A DNA stretch of 36,861 nt from Gammaproteobacteria bacterium (lineage in GTDB: Bacteria > Pseudomonadota > Gammaproteobacteria > Methylococcales > DRLZ01): the NCBI GenBank assembly GCA_022600935.1, contig JAHZJL010000047.1, positions 1-36,861 of the forward strand. Reading direction: 5' to 3'. Below are positions 16,441 to 25,521 of the stretch, piece after piece. The number at the start of each line of letters is the position of its first letter. Within the stretch, counting starts at the first letter, position 1. The notes under the pieces are model-generated. The model made no database searches. It saw only the letters and a list, made by a program, of their open reading frames with translations, and had not been told where the DNA came from. Position numbers and translations under genes: made by a program.

Positions 16441-18296
16441 AACACAGACGTGTCTTCACTTTTGGCAGCTGCATCAGTTTGTAAATAATGGTCAATGACT
16501 TGACGAGCAATCGGTGCTGCAGCTGAACCACCATGCCCGCCGTTTTCGACCACAATCGCGACAGCAATTTTTGGTGCCCGGGCTGGCGCAAATGCAATAA
16601 ACAAGGCATGATCGCGAAGTTCTTTAGCAACCTTGTCCTCCTCGTATTTTTCTTCCTGTTTGACTGTAAACACCTGAGCTGTACCGGTTTTTCCTGCCAT
16701 CGTGTAAGTCAATTCCCGGCTGATACGCTTAGCTGTTCCACGAGCACCATGCACGACATTGACCATATCATCGACAATGGCCTGAAACAATTGTGCTTGC
16801 ACATCAAGTTGTTCAGGATCAATGTCCTCAGGTTGACCCGCATCACTGTTAACCAGATGTGGTTTGATCACCTTGCCCCCGTTAGCCAGAATTGCAGTGG
16901 CTCGTGCCAGTTGTAACGGACTGATTTGTAAAAACCCCTGGCCGATTCCGGTTATCAGGGTTTCTCCGGGATACCAGGGTAACTCACGATAATTGCGTTT
17001 CCACTCTCTGGAAGGTAGTAAACCAGCTTTTTCACCCGGTATATCCAGCCCCGATTGCTGACCAAATCCGAATTCAGATAAAAAAGTATGCATTCTGTCG
17101 ATGCCAAGATTTTGAGCCAGTGTATAAAAATATACATCACAAGACTCTGTTATCGCTTTGGTAAGATTGGTACTGCCATGCCCAGTTTTTTTCCAGCACC
17201 GGTATTTGTGGCTGAGTTTGGGTAGTTGATAAAAACCGGGGCAGTACGTGGTCTGCTGATGCCGGACCGCTTTATAGTGCAATCCTGCAAGACCCAGAAA
17301 CGGTTTTATTGTCGAGCCGGGTGGATACAACCCGCGTATGGTTCTATTAAACAGTGGGCGCTGCCTGGATTGCTGTAAACTCCGATATTCCTTGCTGGTC
17401 AACCCGTATACAAATTTATTGGGATCAAACCCGGGCTTGCTGATCAGCGTCAAGACTTCACCGGTTTCAGGCTGTATGGCAACCACAGCACCGTTATGAT
17501 CAGCAAGACCATCATAAGCGATTTTCTGTAAATCGATATCGATGCTCAAATGCAAGTCCTGACCAGGTTCCGGCGCAACTGTTCCGACCACACGCAGGGA
17601 TCGACGTTGCGCGTTGACTTCAATTTCTTCATAACCTGCCTTGCCGTACAAAGACGTTTCATAACTTTTTTCGACGCCGGATTTGCCGATATGATGAGTG
17701 CCTCCGTAACGGCTTAAATCCAGTTTTTTCAGCTCAGCTTCATTGATTTGCCCCATATAACCAAGCACGTGAGCCGTCAAATAGCCAAACGGATAATAGC
17801 GCAGTAACCGGGCATGAATATCCACGCCCTGGAAAAATGCCCGGTTTGCGGCAAAGCGGGCAAATTCCTGATCGGATAACGCAACCTTCAGCGGTATTGA
17901 TGCAAATGATTTTTGACGTTTACGCAGTGACTGAAAGCGTTCCACTTCTTCATCACTGATGTTGAGCAATTGCTGCAAATTTGCCAGCGTCGCGTCCATA
18001 TCAGGTACTTGCTCAGGGATAATTTCCAGGCTGTAATTGGGTATGTTTTCAGCAAGAACTTTACCATTACGGTCATAAATCAACCCGCGGGTTGGAGGTA
18101 ACGGCGAGATTTTAATGCGATTTTTGACTGACAGGGTGGAATAATGCTGATGACCGACAACTTGCAGATAAACCAAACGCGTCACCAATCCGATGATCAA
18201 AATCGTCACCGCCACAAACGCCAGTAAAACCCGGCTCATAAAGACCCGTTTTTCGAATGAGGTATTTCTCAGATCGTATGCTGAAAGCGCCATCAA
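16437..18296 (-). CDS. mrdA: penicillin-binding protein 2 (elongation-specific transpeptidase)
   Basis: PBP2 cross-links peptidoglycan made by RodA during lateral growth. The 619-residue class B PBP has one N-terminal membrane anchor (about 21-43), a pedestal domain starting near PPTRGLIYDRNGKVLAENIPNY, and the transpeptidase domain with STIK (Ser328, Lys331), SCD (385-387, in the SxN position; Asp there is usual for PBP2), and KTG (536-538, in AGKTGTAQV). It lies 24 bases after mreD and overlaps rodA by 4 bases. Confidence 0.96.
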   Translation of the reverse strand: MMALSAYDLRNTSFEKRVFMSRVLLAFVAVTILIIGLVTRLVYLQVVGHQHYSTLSVKNRIKISPLPPTRGLIYDRNGKVLAENIPNYSLEIIPEQVPDMDATLANLQQLLNISDEEVERFQSLRKRQKSFASIPLKVALSDQEFARFAANRAFFQGVDIHARLLRYYPFGYLTAHVLGYMGQINEAELKKLDLSRYGGTHHIGKSGVEKSYETSLYGKAGYEEIEVNAQRRSLRVVGTVAPEPGQDLHLSIDIDLQKIAYDGLADHNGAVVAIQPETGEVLTLISKPGFDPNKFVYGLTSKEYRSLQQSRQRPLFNRTIRGLYPPGSTIKPFLGLAGLHYKAVRHQQTTYCPGFYQLPKLSHKYRCWKKTGHGSTNLTKAITESCDVYFYTLAQNLGIDRMHTFLSEFGFGQQSGLDIPGEKAGLLPSREWKRNYRELPWYPGETLITGIGQGFLQISPLQLARATAILANGGKVIKPHLVNSDAGQPEDIDPEQLDVQAQLFQAIVDDMVNVVHGARGTAKRISRELTYTMAGKTGTAQVFTVKQEEKYEEDKVAKELRDHALFIAFAPARAPKIAVAIVVENGGHGGSAAAPIARQVIDHYLQTDAAAKSEDTSVL

Positions 18297-18320
18297 TTAT
18301 TCAGTCGTTACAGACCAGTC

Positions 18321-18773
18321 TCAACGACTCGGTTTAATTAAATAACCGATTAACGGCCACACTGCGGCTCCGACAATTGCCGGCATCCAGTAGTCCCAAT
18401 CAGCACGTGGAATACCTTTTATATTGCTGGTGATATAAATCACTAGTCTGGAACTCAATAAAACCAGAAACACAAATGCACATTGTTGAAGCAATGGAAA
18501 ATGTCTTACCCGGCGATAAAATACCATAACGAAATAAGCGCTTAGCGCATAAGCCAGAGCAAACTGACCGAGTAATTTCAGTGTCAGTACATCGGTAACC
18601 AGACCCGCCAGCCATGCTGAGCCGATTCCAAAGCGTTCCGGCATGTTCAAACACAAACCAATTATCAGCAGCAAAATCCAGTCAGGATTGAACGGGTACA
18701 GGGTGACCGGAATCGGCGCTATGCGTAATAACATCGCCACAATAAAAAAAAATATAATCTTAATCGGCGACAT
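18321..18773 (-). CDS. mreD: rod-shape determining protein MreD
   Basis: A 150-residue polytopic protein with about five membrane segments, typical MreD size. Family features include LRIAPIPVTLYPFNPDWILLLIIG in the first third and a GLVTDVLTLKLLGQFALAYALSAYF segment. MreD links MreB filaments to the MreC/PBP2/RodA complex. Its ATG lies within the last codons of mreC (14-base overlap). Confidence 0.93.
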   Translation of the reverse strand: MSPIKIIFFFIVAMLLRIAPIPVTLYPFNPDWILLLIIGLCLNMPERFGIGSAWLAGLVTDVLTLKLLGQFALAYALSAYFVMVFYRRVRHFPLLQQCAFVFLVLLSSRLVIYITSNIKGIPRADWDYWMPAIVGAAVWPLIGYLIKPSR

Positions 18774-19638
18774 GAGCTCGGGAATCCGTTGAGTCTAAAG
18801 CTTCGTCAGAGTCGATAGCCAGAGGGGTCTGATCACTCCAGACAATCATCAGCTCTCTGCTGCGGTTTAGATGAGCAGATGCGCTGGCAACCACTTTCAG
18901 GAATGGTTTATCGGGTTGAAGAGTGACCTGATCGACCGTTGCCACCGGATAACCTGGTGGAAATGTCCCTCCCAGACCGGAACTGATGAGTAAATCACCT
19001 TGCTTGATATCTGCATTATTGGGCAAAAACGGTAGCAATAACTGGTTGGTAAGACCGTTGCCAATGGCAATCGTTCTGAGGTTGTTACGATTATTGACAA
19101 CCGGAATCGCATGACTGGGGTCGGTAATCAGCATAACTTCTGCGTTCAACGGTTGTGCGCGCACTACCTGACCCACGACACCATAGGCGTCAAACACCGG
19201 TTGTCCGCGATGCACGCCAAAGCGCAAGCCCTTGTCGACCAGCACAGTGTATTTATACGGGTCCATATTGACTTCAACGACTTCTGCAAGCAAAACATGC
19301 TCACCCATTGTATAGGAGTGTTCCAGCAACGCTCGCAGGCGGATGTTTTCCTTTTCAAGCGCAGCAAACCGTAACAATCGTGTTTTATCAATCAGCTGTT
19401 GTTGTTTAAGTGTCTGATTTTGTTTTTGAAGTGTCTGATACGATGTCAACGTATGATCAATGGAATTGCTCATTCTGGCCGGTATGCCGACACTATATTG
19501 CAATGGATAAACCAGCGTTGACAGAATATTGCGTAACACATTGACTCGCGTGGACTGAAAATCTTGAATCATCAGCAACAATGATGCGATCACTGCTAAA
19601 GCAATGCGTACATGCAGAGATGGCGGTTCAGCAAACAA
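18760..19638 (-). CDS. mreC: cell shape-determining protein MreC
   Basis: MreC is a bitopic periplasmic protein that activates PBP2/RodA. The 292-residue product has a single membrane segment (about 10-26), a coiled coil (about 62-105), and the beta domain with VVEVNMDPYKYTVLVDKGLRFGVHRGQPVFDAYGVVGQV, VMLITDPSHAIPVVNNRN and LISSGLGGTFPPGYPVA. The frame is closed by a stop at 19654-19656, and the first usable start after it is a TTG at 19638, just before the conserved FAEPPSLHVRIALAV, so TTG initiation is the best reading. It lies 63 bases after mreB. Confidence 0.93.
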   Translation of the reverse strand: MFAEPPSLHVRIALAVIASLLLMIQDFQSTRVNVLRNILSTLVYPLQYSVGIPARMSNSIDHTLTSYQTLQKQNQTLKQQQLIDKTRLLRFAALEKENIRLRALLEHSYTMGEHVLLAEVVEVNMDPYKYTVLVDKGLRFGVHRGQPVFDAYGVVGQVVRAQPLNAEVMLITDPSHAIPVVNNRNNLRTIAIGNGLTNQLLLPFLPNNADIKQGDLLISSGLGGTFPPGYPVATVDQVTLQPDKPFLKVVASASAHLNRSRELMIVWSDQTPLAIDSDEALDSTDSRAHVAD

Positions 19639-19701
19639 CTGTTTGATAAGGCGTTACCCGGAGATGGTACGGAGTGAGATACACTTGTCGGTCCGTAATG
19701 G

Positions 19702-20757
19702 TTATTCCAAAGTGTAGTGGGTCATAAACTTACCCTCTTTCATTTGTTCAAGAATTTCGCCACCACCACGCGCCACGCAGGTCAGCGGGTCATCGGCAAC
19801 CTTGGTGGGTATTCCGGTTTCTTCACTGATCAAACGGTCGAGATCGGTCAACAACGCCCCTCCTCCGGTTAACATGATTCCGGAGTTGGCCAGATCCGCG
19901 CTGAGTTCAGGTGGGGTTTGTTCCAACGCGTTTTTGACGGCATCGACAATCCCCGATAAGGGTTCCTGCAAGGCTTCCAGCACTTCATTGCTGTTCAGGG
20001 AAAATGATTTGGGAACGCCTTCAGTCACGCTTCTACCCTTGACTTCCACCTCATTGACTTCTGTACTGGGATAACCGCTGCCGATTTCGTATTTAATGAG
20101 CTCTGCGGTGGTTTCACCAATCAACATGCCATAATTACGTCGCACATAATTAACGATTGCCTCATCGAAACGATCTCCGCCAATCCGCACTGACTCCGAA
20201 TAGACAATTCCATTCAGTGAAACAATCGCCACTTCCGATGTCCCACCTCCAATATCCACAACCATAGACCCTGTGGCCTGATGAACTGGCAAACCAGCAC
20301 CAACTGCAGCGGCCATTGGCTCTTCAATCAGATACACTTTGCGTGCGCCAGCTTCTGATGCTGATTCCCTGATCGCTCTTCGCTCAACCTGGGTCGATCC
20401 ACATGGCACGCAAATCAATACCCGGGGACTGGGACTAAACGGGATAAACTGGTCTTTGTGGACACGTTTGATAAACGTCTTTAACATCTCCTCTGTCATG
20501 GTGAAATTGGCAATCACACCATCTTTCAAGGGCCGTATTGCGGTAATATTGTTCGGGGTACGTCCCAGCATTAGTTTGGCTTGTTTGCCAACCGCTGCGA
20601 TACGTTTGGTGCCTTTAACCTTGTCTTCCTGAATCGCTACAACAGAGGGTTCATCAAGCACAATGCCTTGGTTGGGGATAAAAATCAAAGTATTCGCAGT
20701 ACCTAGATCAATAGACAAATCATTGGAAAACAGTCCGCGTATTCGCTGAGGGAGCAT
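19702..20757 (-). CDS. mreB: rod shape-determining protein MreB (bacterial actin)
   Basis: MreB filaments organise the elongation machinery along the cell side wall. The 351-residue protein has the actin-fold ATP-binding motifs: [12 protein letters not shown] (phosphate 1), [16 protein letters not shown] (phosphate 2) and [19 protein letters not shown] (adenosine), plus the [11 protein letters not shown] and [16 protein letters not shown] blocks. It ends in the family-typical [10 protein letters not shown]-like tail. It is the first gene of the minus-strand block; CAGGACT before the ATG serves as ribosome site. Confidence 0.98.
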   Translation of the reverse strand: MLPQRIRGLFSNDLSIDLGTANTLIFIPNQGIVLDEPSVVAIQEDKVKGTKRIAAVGKQAKLMLGRTPNNITAIRPLKDGVIANFTMTEEMLKTFIKRVHKDQFIPFSPSPRVLICVPCGSTQVERRAIRESASEAGARKVYLIEEPMAAAVGAGLPVHQATGSMVVDIGGGTSEVAIVSLNGIVYSESVRIGGDRFDEAIVNYVRRNYGMLIGETTAELIKYEIGSGYPSTEVNEVEVKGRSVTEGVPKSFSLNSNEVLEALQEPLSGIVDAVKNALEQTPPELSADLANSGIMLTGGGALLTDLDRLISEETGIPTKVADDPLTCVARGGGEILEQMKEGKFMTHYTLE

Positions 20758-21036
20758 AACTATTCAGTCCTGAAAAATAATCAATAAAACGATAGGGAGA
20801 GTGGTGTCGATTCAAACCAGGGGGAAGGATTCACTGGATCAATATTTCAAAATGGCTAATTTCCGGTCTGTCTGACTCATCTTTACGGTGGCTGATAATG
20901 AAAGACAAAAGTTCTGAATACCTGTCATTCAGTTAAAATAATTGTTTGTGTCATAAGACAGATCCAAGACGAAGATCACTTACGTTTGTATGGTTTAAGA
21001 AAATTGCATTATCCGTACCATACTACCAAAATTGTC

Positions 21037-21052
21037 TATGTTGTACGACATA
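21037..21052. promoter_or_regulatory. near-palindrome, candidate operator
   Basis: TATGTTGTACGACATA is symmetric around GTAC except for one mismatched pair (14 of 16 bases). It lies about 280 bases upstream of mreB and 405 upstream of uppP. A dimeric regulator site is possible; no regulator gene is nearby. Confidence 0.35.
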
Positions 21053-21310
21053 CAAAATTTAATCATAGTGTTTTGACAATACGTTCTTTTAATTCTTTCA
21101 TTGATCAAGTCAAGTCAAATCGCCAAATTGAATAGTTTCCAACAACCTGCAAAATTCAATATCATGCAGAAATCAATGAAGCCGTTCAAACAGCTTGGTT
21201 TTGACTGAAACATTATTGACATGTCCATTCAGTCTTAATTGAACCTATCGATTGATAGCATCATAATGACACAGATTAATCAAGCAAATGACAGTTATTG
21301 TTGTCCAGTT

Positions 21311-21340
21311 TCATCAATCATATATTCATCAATCATATAA
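21311..21340. repeat. tandem repeat, 15 bp x 2
   Basis: TCATCAATCATATAT is followed directly by TCATCAATCATATAA; the two differ only in the last base. It lies 117 bases before the uppP start. Confidence 0.75.
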
Positions 21341-21456
21341 ATGAGCTATTGTATTCCAACATCATCGCATAATACGCAATAGTTCTGATTTAATTGTGGT
21401 TTTCATGCTATCATTCGCCGGTTTCTGCAATACCCAAAATTCTGTTTTAATACTCT

Positions 21457-22260
21457 ATGGACTATATTCAAGCGATCTGGTTGGCCTTGTTACAGGGACT
21501 TACCGAATTCCTGCCAATATCCAGTTCCGCCCATTTGATTCTATTGCCTGAACTCGCTGGGTGGGTAGATCAAGGCGTTGCTTTCGATGTTGCAGTTCAT
21601 GTAGGCACATTAATGGCTGTGGTACTGTATTACCGACAGGAATTGTCGCTGATAATCAAAGATTGGCTGGGTTCATTAACAGGCAAGTCTGCAACAGAAC
21701 ACTCACGTCTGGCCTGGCATGTTGTCATTGGAACCTTACCAGCCATTGGAGCCGGACTGATTTTCGTTGTTGTAGACGGTTTATCCGAACACGTCCGTTC
21801 AGCACTGATTATCGCAGCGACAACAATCATATTCGGATTGCTATTGTGGTTGGCCCAAATGCTGGCCAGTGAAAACCGCAACATACGCAGTATGAACTGG
21901 GTTGATGCGTTAATAATCGGTGTATTCCAGGCCATTGCATTTATTCCAGGCACCTCACGCTCAGGCATAACCATTACTGCTGGTTTGTTAATCGGTCTTG
22001 AACGCAAAGCGGCGGCACGGTTTTCATTTTTATTATCGATCCCGTTAATTGTGCTGGCTGGTTTGTCGAATACTTTGAAACTGTTGGAATCCTCTCAACC
22101 TGTGCACTGGGACATCATGGCTCTTGGAGTGTTTGTATCCGCCCTGGTCGCTTATATAACCATTGGCTGGTTCCTGAAATTTTTGGATAAAGTTGGTCTG
22201 GTTCCGTTTGTCATCTACCGATTGCTACTGGGTGGATTCCTGATTTACATGTTTTTGTGA
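21457..22260 (+). CDS. uppP: undecaprenyl-diphosphatase (BacA type)
   Basis: UppP dephosphorylates undecaprenyl diphosphate so that the lipid carrier can be used again for peptidoglycan and other wall polymers. The 267-residue polytopic protein has the two family motifs, LLQGLTEFLPISSSAHLIL (about residues 11-29) and FIPGTSRSGITITAGLLIGL (about 165-184), and seven or eight membrane segments. It is divergent from mreB, so carrier recycling and wall synthesis genes share one control region. It converges on the Smr gene 100 bases away; I see no clear hairpin between them. Confidence 0.96.
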   Translation: MDYIQAIWLALLQGLTEFLPISSSAHLILLPELAGWVDQGVAFDVAVHVGTLMAVVLYYRQELSLIIKDWLGSLTGKSATEHSRLAWHVVIGTLPAIGAGLIFVVVDGLSEHVRSALIIAATTIIFGLLLWLAQMLASENRNIRSMNWVDALIIGVFQAIAFIPGTSRSGITITAGLLIGLERKAAARFSFLLSIPLIVLAGLSNTLKLLESSQPVHWDIMALGVFVSALVAYITIGWFLKFLDKVGLVPFVIYRLLLGGFLIYMFL

Positions 22261-22360
22261 TAAGCGGATACCAATAAATTAACAAGGCTTCTCTTCCAAA
22301 ACCCAGACATCCCAGTTTATTTATCTCGTGGGCAAATCAAGGCCTGACCCTGAATTTTTT

Positions 22361-22930
22361 TCAACTGTTTCCCATTTTCAATAAAACGTACAAAGCACCG
22401 CTGCCGCCATGATGTGCAGCCGCCGAACAAAACCCCAGAACGCTGTCATGCTCTCGTAACCAGACATTGACTCTGTTTTTAAGCACCGGTTTTCCATGGC
22501 TGGAACGTGTACCTTTGCCATGAATGACCATCACAGCCCGATGTTTACTGGCAATACTGTTAGCGATAAAAGCATTGAGTTTTTGTCTGGCCTGAACAGC
22601 TGTTAACCCATGTAAATCCAGGGAGTTTTGCAAGGGAATCTTGCCGCGACGCAGCTGTTTCATGGTGCGATTCTGAACTCCTGGGCGAATAAACATTCGG
22701 CTTGCTGTTGAGTCCAATTCATCAGGGTTCTGATCAGGAAATATGGAAAAATCGGTAAACTGATCTGATAACTCCAGAATTTGATCACACTCATAATCAC
22801 GCTTTTTGAGAATCCGGGGAATCGGTTTGCTTTCTGGTGTATGACGTGGTTCGTGATTGACTGGCTCAACCTTACCCACTGTTTGACGAAACAAATCGCT
22901 GTCAGTTTGTCGTTTTTTATCTGAACTCAT
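22361..22930 (-). CDS. Smr-domain protein (putative endonuclease)
   Basis: A 189-residue soluble protein: a charged, probably disordered N-terminal half and a C-terminal Smr domain (about 102-187) with LDLHGLT (104-110), IHGKGTRSSHGKPVLKNRVNVWL, and AAAHHGGSGALYVLLK. Stand-alone Smr proteins of this size (YdaL/SmrB-like) are nucleases; SmrB in E. coli cleaves mRNA on collided ribosomes, whereas YdaL has been reported as a nicking or endonuclease activity. Which of these applies cannot be told from the sequence. It is a single minus-strand gene, divergent from surE. Confidence 0.9.
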   Translation of the reverse strand: MSSDKKRQTDSDLFRQTVGKVEPVNHEPRHTPESKPIPRILKKRDYECDQILELSDQFTDFSIFPDQNPDELDSTASRMFIRPGVQNRTMKQLRRGKIPLQNSLDLHGLTAVQARQKLNAFIANSIASKHRAVMVIHGKGTRSSHGKPVLKNRVNVWLREHDSVLGFCSAAAHHGGSGALYVLLKMGNS

Positions 22931-23108
22931 TACTCACAATCTGATTAATCAACCAGCGTCTAACTGTTTTCAGGCAACCAAAACTGACGATTGTAGCCGA
23001 GATAACTGCCTGATAACAACAAGATAGTGTAAAATTAGCGACTGACATCTAATTCCGGGATTCCAGAGCAATCAATCCGAACACCTTCCAACTCAAAATA
23101 ACTACAAC

Positions 23109-23864
23109 ATGCGACTTCTGTTAAGCAATGACGACGGCTATAGTGCCCCCGGTTTAACCAGCCTTGCCAGGGGCTTACAACGTTTTGCCGATGTAACTAT
23201 CGTGGCACCGGATAAAAACCGCAGTGGCGCCAGTAATTCCCTGACACTTGAACAACCTTTGCGCGCAACCCAGGTTTCAGACCATGTTATCAAGGTTGAC
23301 GGCACACCGACAGATTGTGTCCATCTGGCTATTACCGGACTGCTGGAAGACGAACCCGATATGGTATTTTCCGGAATCAATCATGGCGCCAATCTGGGAG
23401 ATGATGTGTTGTATTCCGGAACAGTCGCTGCCGCGACGGAGGGACGATTCCTGGGTCTTCCAGCTGTTGCGATTTCTCATGCATCACATGATGCAGATGA
23501 CTTCGAGGCCGCGGTACAGGTTGCCATCGATATATTCAAACAATTACAACATCAACCTTTACCACAAGACACGATTCTCAATATCAATGTTCCGGATTTA
23601 CCCCTGGCTGACATCAAAGGTTACCAGTCAACCCGCCTGGGCCAGCGTCACAAAGCTGAAGCCATGATCAAAGCCTATGACCCGAGAGGACGGGCAGTAT
23701 ACTGGGTTGGCGCGGCAGGACCTGAGCAGGATGCCGGACCTGGAACCGATTTTTACGCAATCAGTCAGGGTTATGTTTCAGTCACTCCATTAAAAGTTGA
23801 CCTGACACATCATGATGCGATCACTGAATTAAGCAGCTGGCTTCCTCAAAGAGTATCACTATGA
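23109..23864 (+). CDS. surE: 5'/3'-nucleotidase SurE
   Basis: SurE dephosphorylates nucleoside monophosphates and acts in stationary-phase survival. The 251-residue protein has the N-terminal metal site [12 protein letters not shown] (Asp8, Asp9), [52 protein letters not shown], and the C-terminal [17 protein letters not shown]. Its stop overlaps the pcm start by 4 bases. Confidence 0.97.
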   Translation: MRLLLSNDDGYSAPGLTSLARGLQRFADVTIVAPDKNRSGASNSLTLEQPLRATQVSDHVIKVDGTPTDCVHLAITGLLEDEPDMVFSGINHGANLGDDVLYSGTVAAATEGRFLGLPAVAISHASHDADDFEAAVQVAIDIFKQLQHQPLPQDTILNINVPDLPLADIKGYQSTRLGQRHKAEAMIKAYDPRGRAVYWVGAAGPEQDAGPGTDFYAISQGYVSVTPLKVDLTHHDAITELSSWLPQRVSL

Positions 23865-24523
23865 CAACAGCGTCACATCTTGGTATTGGAATGACATCGC
23901 AACGGACTCGTAATCGCATGATCGCGCGCTTGCGGGAACAAAAAATCCGCAATACACAAGTGCTCGATGTCATGAGCAGAATTCCCAGACATTTATTTGT
24001 TGATGAAGCCCTGGCCAGCCGCGCTTATGAGGATACATCCCTGCCAATCGGTCTGAGCCAGACCATATCTCAACCTTATGTGGTCGCCAGAATGACAGAA
24101 CTTGTCCTGGAAAACGGGACCCCCCGTAATGTTCTGGAAGTCGGTACCGGCTCTGGATATCAGACAGCGGTTCTGGCCAGCCTGGTTCCTCATGTGTATA
24201 CCGTTGAGCGACTCGGACAGCTTCAGCAGCGAGCACGACACTGCCTGCAAGATCAGAATTTGCATAATATCGACTATTTGCACAGTGATGGAGGTTGGGG
24301 CTGGTCGGATTATGCACCTTTCGATGCCATCCTGGTTACCGCCGCACCGGAGGAAATCCCCGAATCCCTGCTTAAACAAATGGCGCCTGGCGGGGTAATG
24401 GTCATACCGGTCGGCCCCAAACAGGAGCAGGAGCTAATGAAAGTGACATTGACTAAACACGCTTATGAGGTCGATTCCATTGAGCCTGTTGTTTTTGTTC
24501 CCTTGTTAAACGGGAGTCAATAA
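23861..24523 (+). CDS. pcm: protein-L-isoaspartate O-methyltransferase
   Basis: Pcm methylates isoaspartyl residues of aged proteins so they can return to normal aspartate. The 220-residue protein has the SAM-binding motif [16 protein letters not shown], a preceding [18 protein letters not shown] block specific to the family, [27 protein letters not shown] and [10 protein letters not shown]. It overlaps surE by 4 bases and its stop shares one base with the next start (TAATG), so surE-pcm-yqaA is one tightly coupled operon. Confidence 0.97.
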   Translation: MTTASHLGIGMTSQRTRNRMIARLREQKIRNTQVLDVMSRIPRHLFVDEALASRAYEDTSLPIGLSQTISQPYVVARMTELVLENGTPRNVLEVGTGSGYQTAVLASLVPHVYTVERLGQLQQRARHCLQDQNLHNIDYLHSDGGWGWSDYAPFDAILVTAAPEEIPESLLKQMAPGGVMVIPVGPKQEQELMKVTLTKHAYEVDSIEPVVFVPLLNGSQ

Positions 24524-25101
24524 TGTTCAGATCGTTATATGACAAAGTTTTAGGCTGGGCTCGCCATCGACACGCACAATATTATCTGGCAATGCTGAGT
24601 TTCGCGGAATCATCTTTTTTTCCCATCCCGCCTGATACCATGCTTGCGCCAATGGTGCTTGCCCAACCTCACAAGGCACTCAGATTTGCACTGATTACTA
24701 CACTGTTTTCAGTCCTGGGTGGTATTTTTGGCTATATTCTTGGCTTTTTTGCAATGGAGTTTATCGAACCCGCCCTGCATCATTTGGGTTACTGGGAGAA
24801 ATACCTGACCGCGCAATCCTGGTTCGAGGAATGGGGAGTCTGGGTTGTTTTTCTGGCCGGATTCTCACCAATTCCCTACAAATTATTTACGATTTGTGGC
24901 GGTGCCATGAACATGGCACTAGCTCCGTTTGTACTCGCCTCAGCAATTGGAAGGGGTGCACGATTTTTTATGGTTGCGTTACTGATCCGCCTGGGAGGAC
25001 AGCGTTTTGAAACAATGCTCAGAAAACATATCGACTTGATCGGCTGGGTCCTGGTTGGAGCTTGTTTGATTCTGGGTTTGATTATCTATTACAATCCCTG
25101 A
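24523..25101 (+). CDS. yqaA: YqaA family (DedA/VTT-like) inner-membrane protein
   Basis: A 192-residue polytopic protein of the SNARE-associated/VTT (DedA) superfamily, YqaA branch. Visible features are LSFAESSFFPIPPDTMLAPMVLA (re-entrant loop region), GGIFGYILGFFAME, and VFLAGFSPIPYKLFTICGGAMNMALAPFVLASAIGRGARFFMVA. DedA proteins are thought to move lipids or lipid carriers between membrane leaflets. The gene normally precedes nlpD-rpoS in gammaproteobacteria; here those genes are absent and a converging gene follows. Confidence 0.92.
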   Translation: MFRSLYDKVLGWARHRHAQYYLAMLSFAESSFFPIPPDTMLAPMVLAQPHKALRFALITTLFSVLGGIFGYILGFFAMEFIEPALHHLGYWEKYLTAQSWFEEWGVWVVFLAGFSPIPYKLFTICGGAMNMALAPFVLASAIGRGARFFMVALLIRLGGQRFETMLRKHIDLIGWVLVGACLILGLIIYYNP

Positions 25102-25141
25102 TTATCTGTCTGACTGCGCTATATTGTACAATGACAATCTT

Positions 25142-25513
25142 TCAACCATCACGTAATTGCAGAGGGTTGTCATCCATTTTAACCCCTCCCCATCCATGTT
25201 TGATAAACGCCCGGATATTGGCATGTGAAGTGCCGTTCGGATCTTTCAAAACTTGTTCCCGATAATAATCGCCGAACAGCTCCAGGGTATGGAGTTCGCT
25301 TAAATTGTGCAAGCGGGCAAACGCAAAAATTTTACAAGAACCAGTATTTGTTCCCGCATTATTAACAACGCGATTTTCACCCAAACCATTTGTAAACTCC
25401 ACAGGGATAAAGTGATAATGCTCGTCAATAATCTGCATGGCTGAATCAAAACTGCACGAGTAACCAGCTTTTATATTATCGAGAAATTGTTGCAAAGTCT
25501 GTGTGGTTGTCAT
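25142..25513 (-). CDS. HopJ-type family protein (PF08888-like)
   Basis: A 123-residue soluble protein. The sequence shows the family pattern: FDSAMQIIDEHYHFIPVEFTNG, NNAGTNTGSCKIFAFARLHNLS, LELFGDYYREQVL and HANIRAFIKHGWGGV. The family was named after a Pseudomonas type III effector candidate, but members occur widely in free-living marine and other bacteria without type III secretion, so the name does not imply an effector here. No secretion genes or signal peptide are seen. It follows the isochorismatase-like gene by 8 bases, so they are likely cotranscribed. Confidence 0.85.
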   Translation of the reverse strand: MTTTQTLQQFLDNIKAGYSCSFDSAMQIIDEHYHFIPVEFTNGLGENRVVNNAGTNTGSCKIFAFARLHNLSELHTLELFGDYYREQVLKDPNGTSHANIRAFIKHGWGGVKMDDNPLQLRDG

Positions 25514-25521
25514 AGTAATTG

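Larger units (their letters stand above)
20758..21456. other. 699-bp divergent control region between mreB and uppP
   Basis: No coding frame is seen. It contains several small symmetric or repeated elements. An inverted repeat CTGAAT-7-ATTCAG lies at 20914-20932 in the mreB leader. A 16-bp near-palindrome centred on GTAC lies at 21037-21052. Two head-to-tail copies of a 15-base unit lie at 21311-21340. Promoters for both genes must lie here, but I cannot single out strong -35/-10 pairs. Confidence 0.6.

Noticed and set aside
25142-25513. Type III effector implied by the HopJ family name
   Set aside because: No type III secretion genes or hrp-box are seen, and the family is common in bacteria without such systems.
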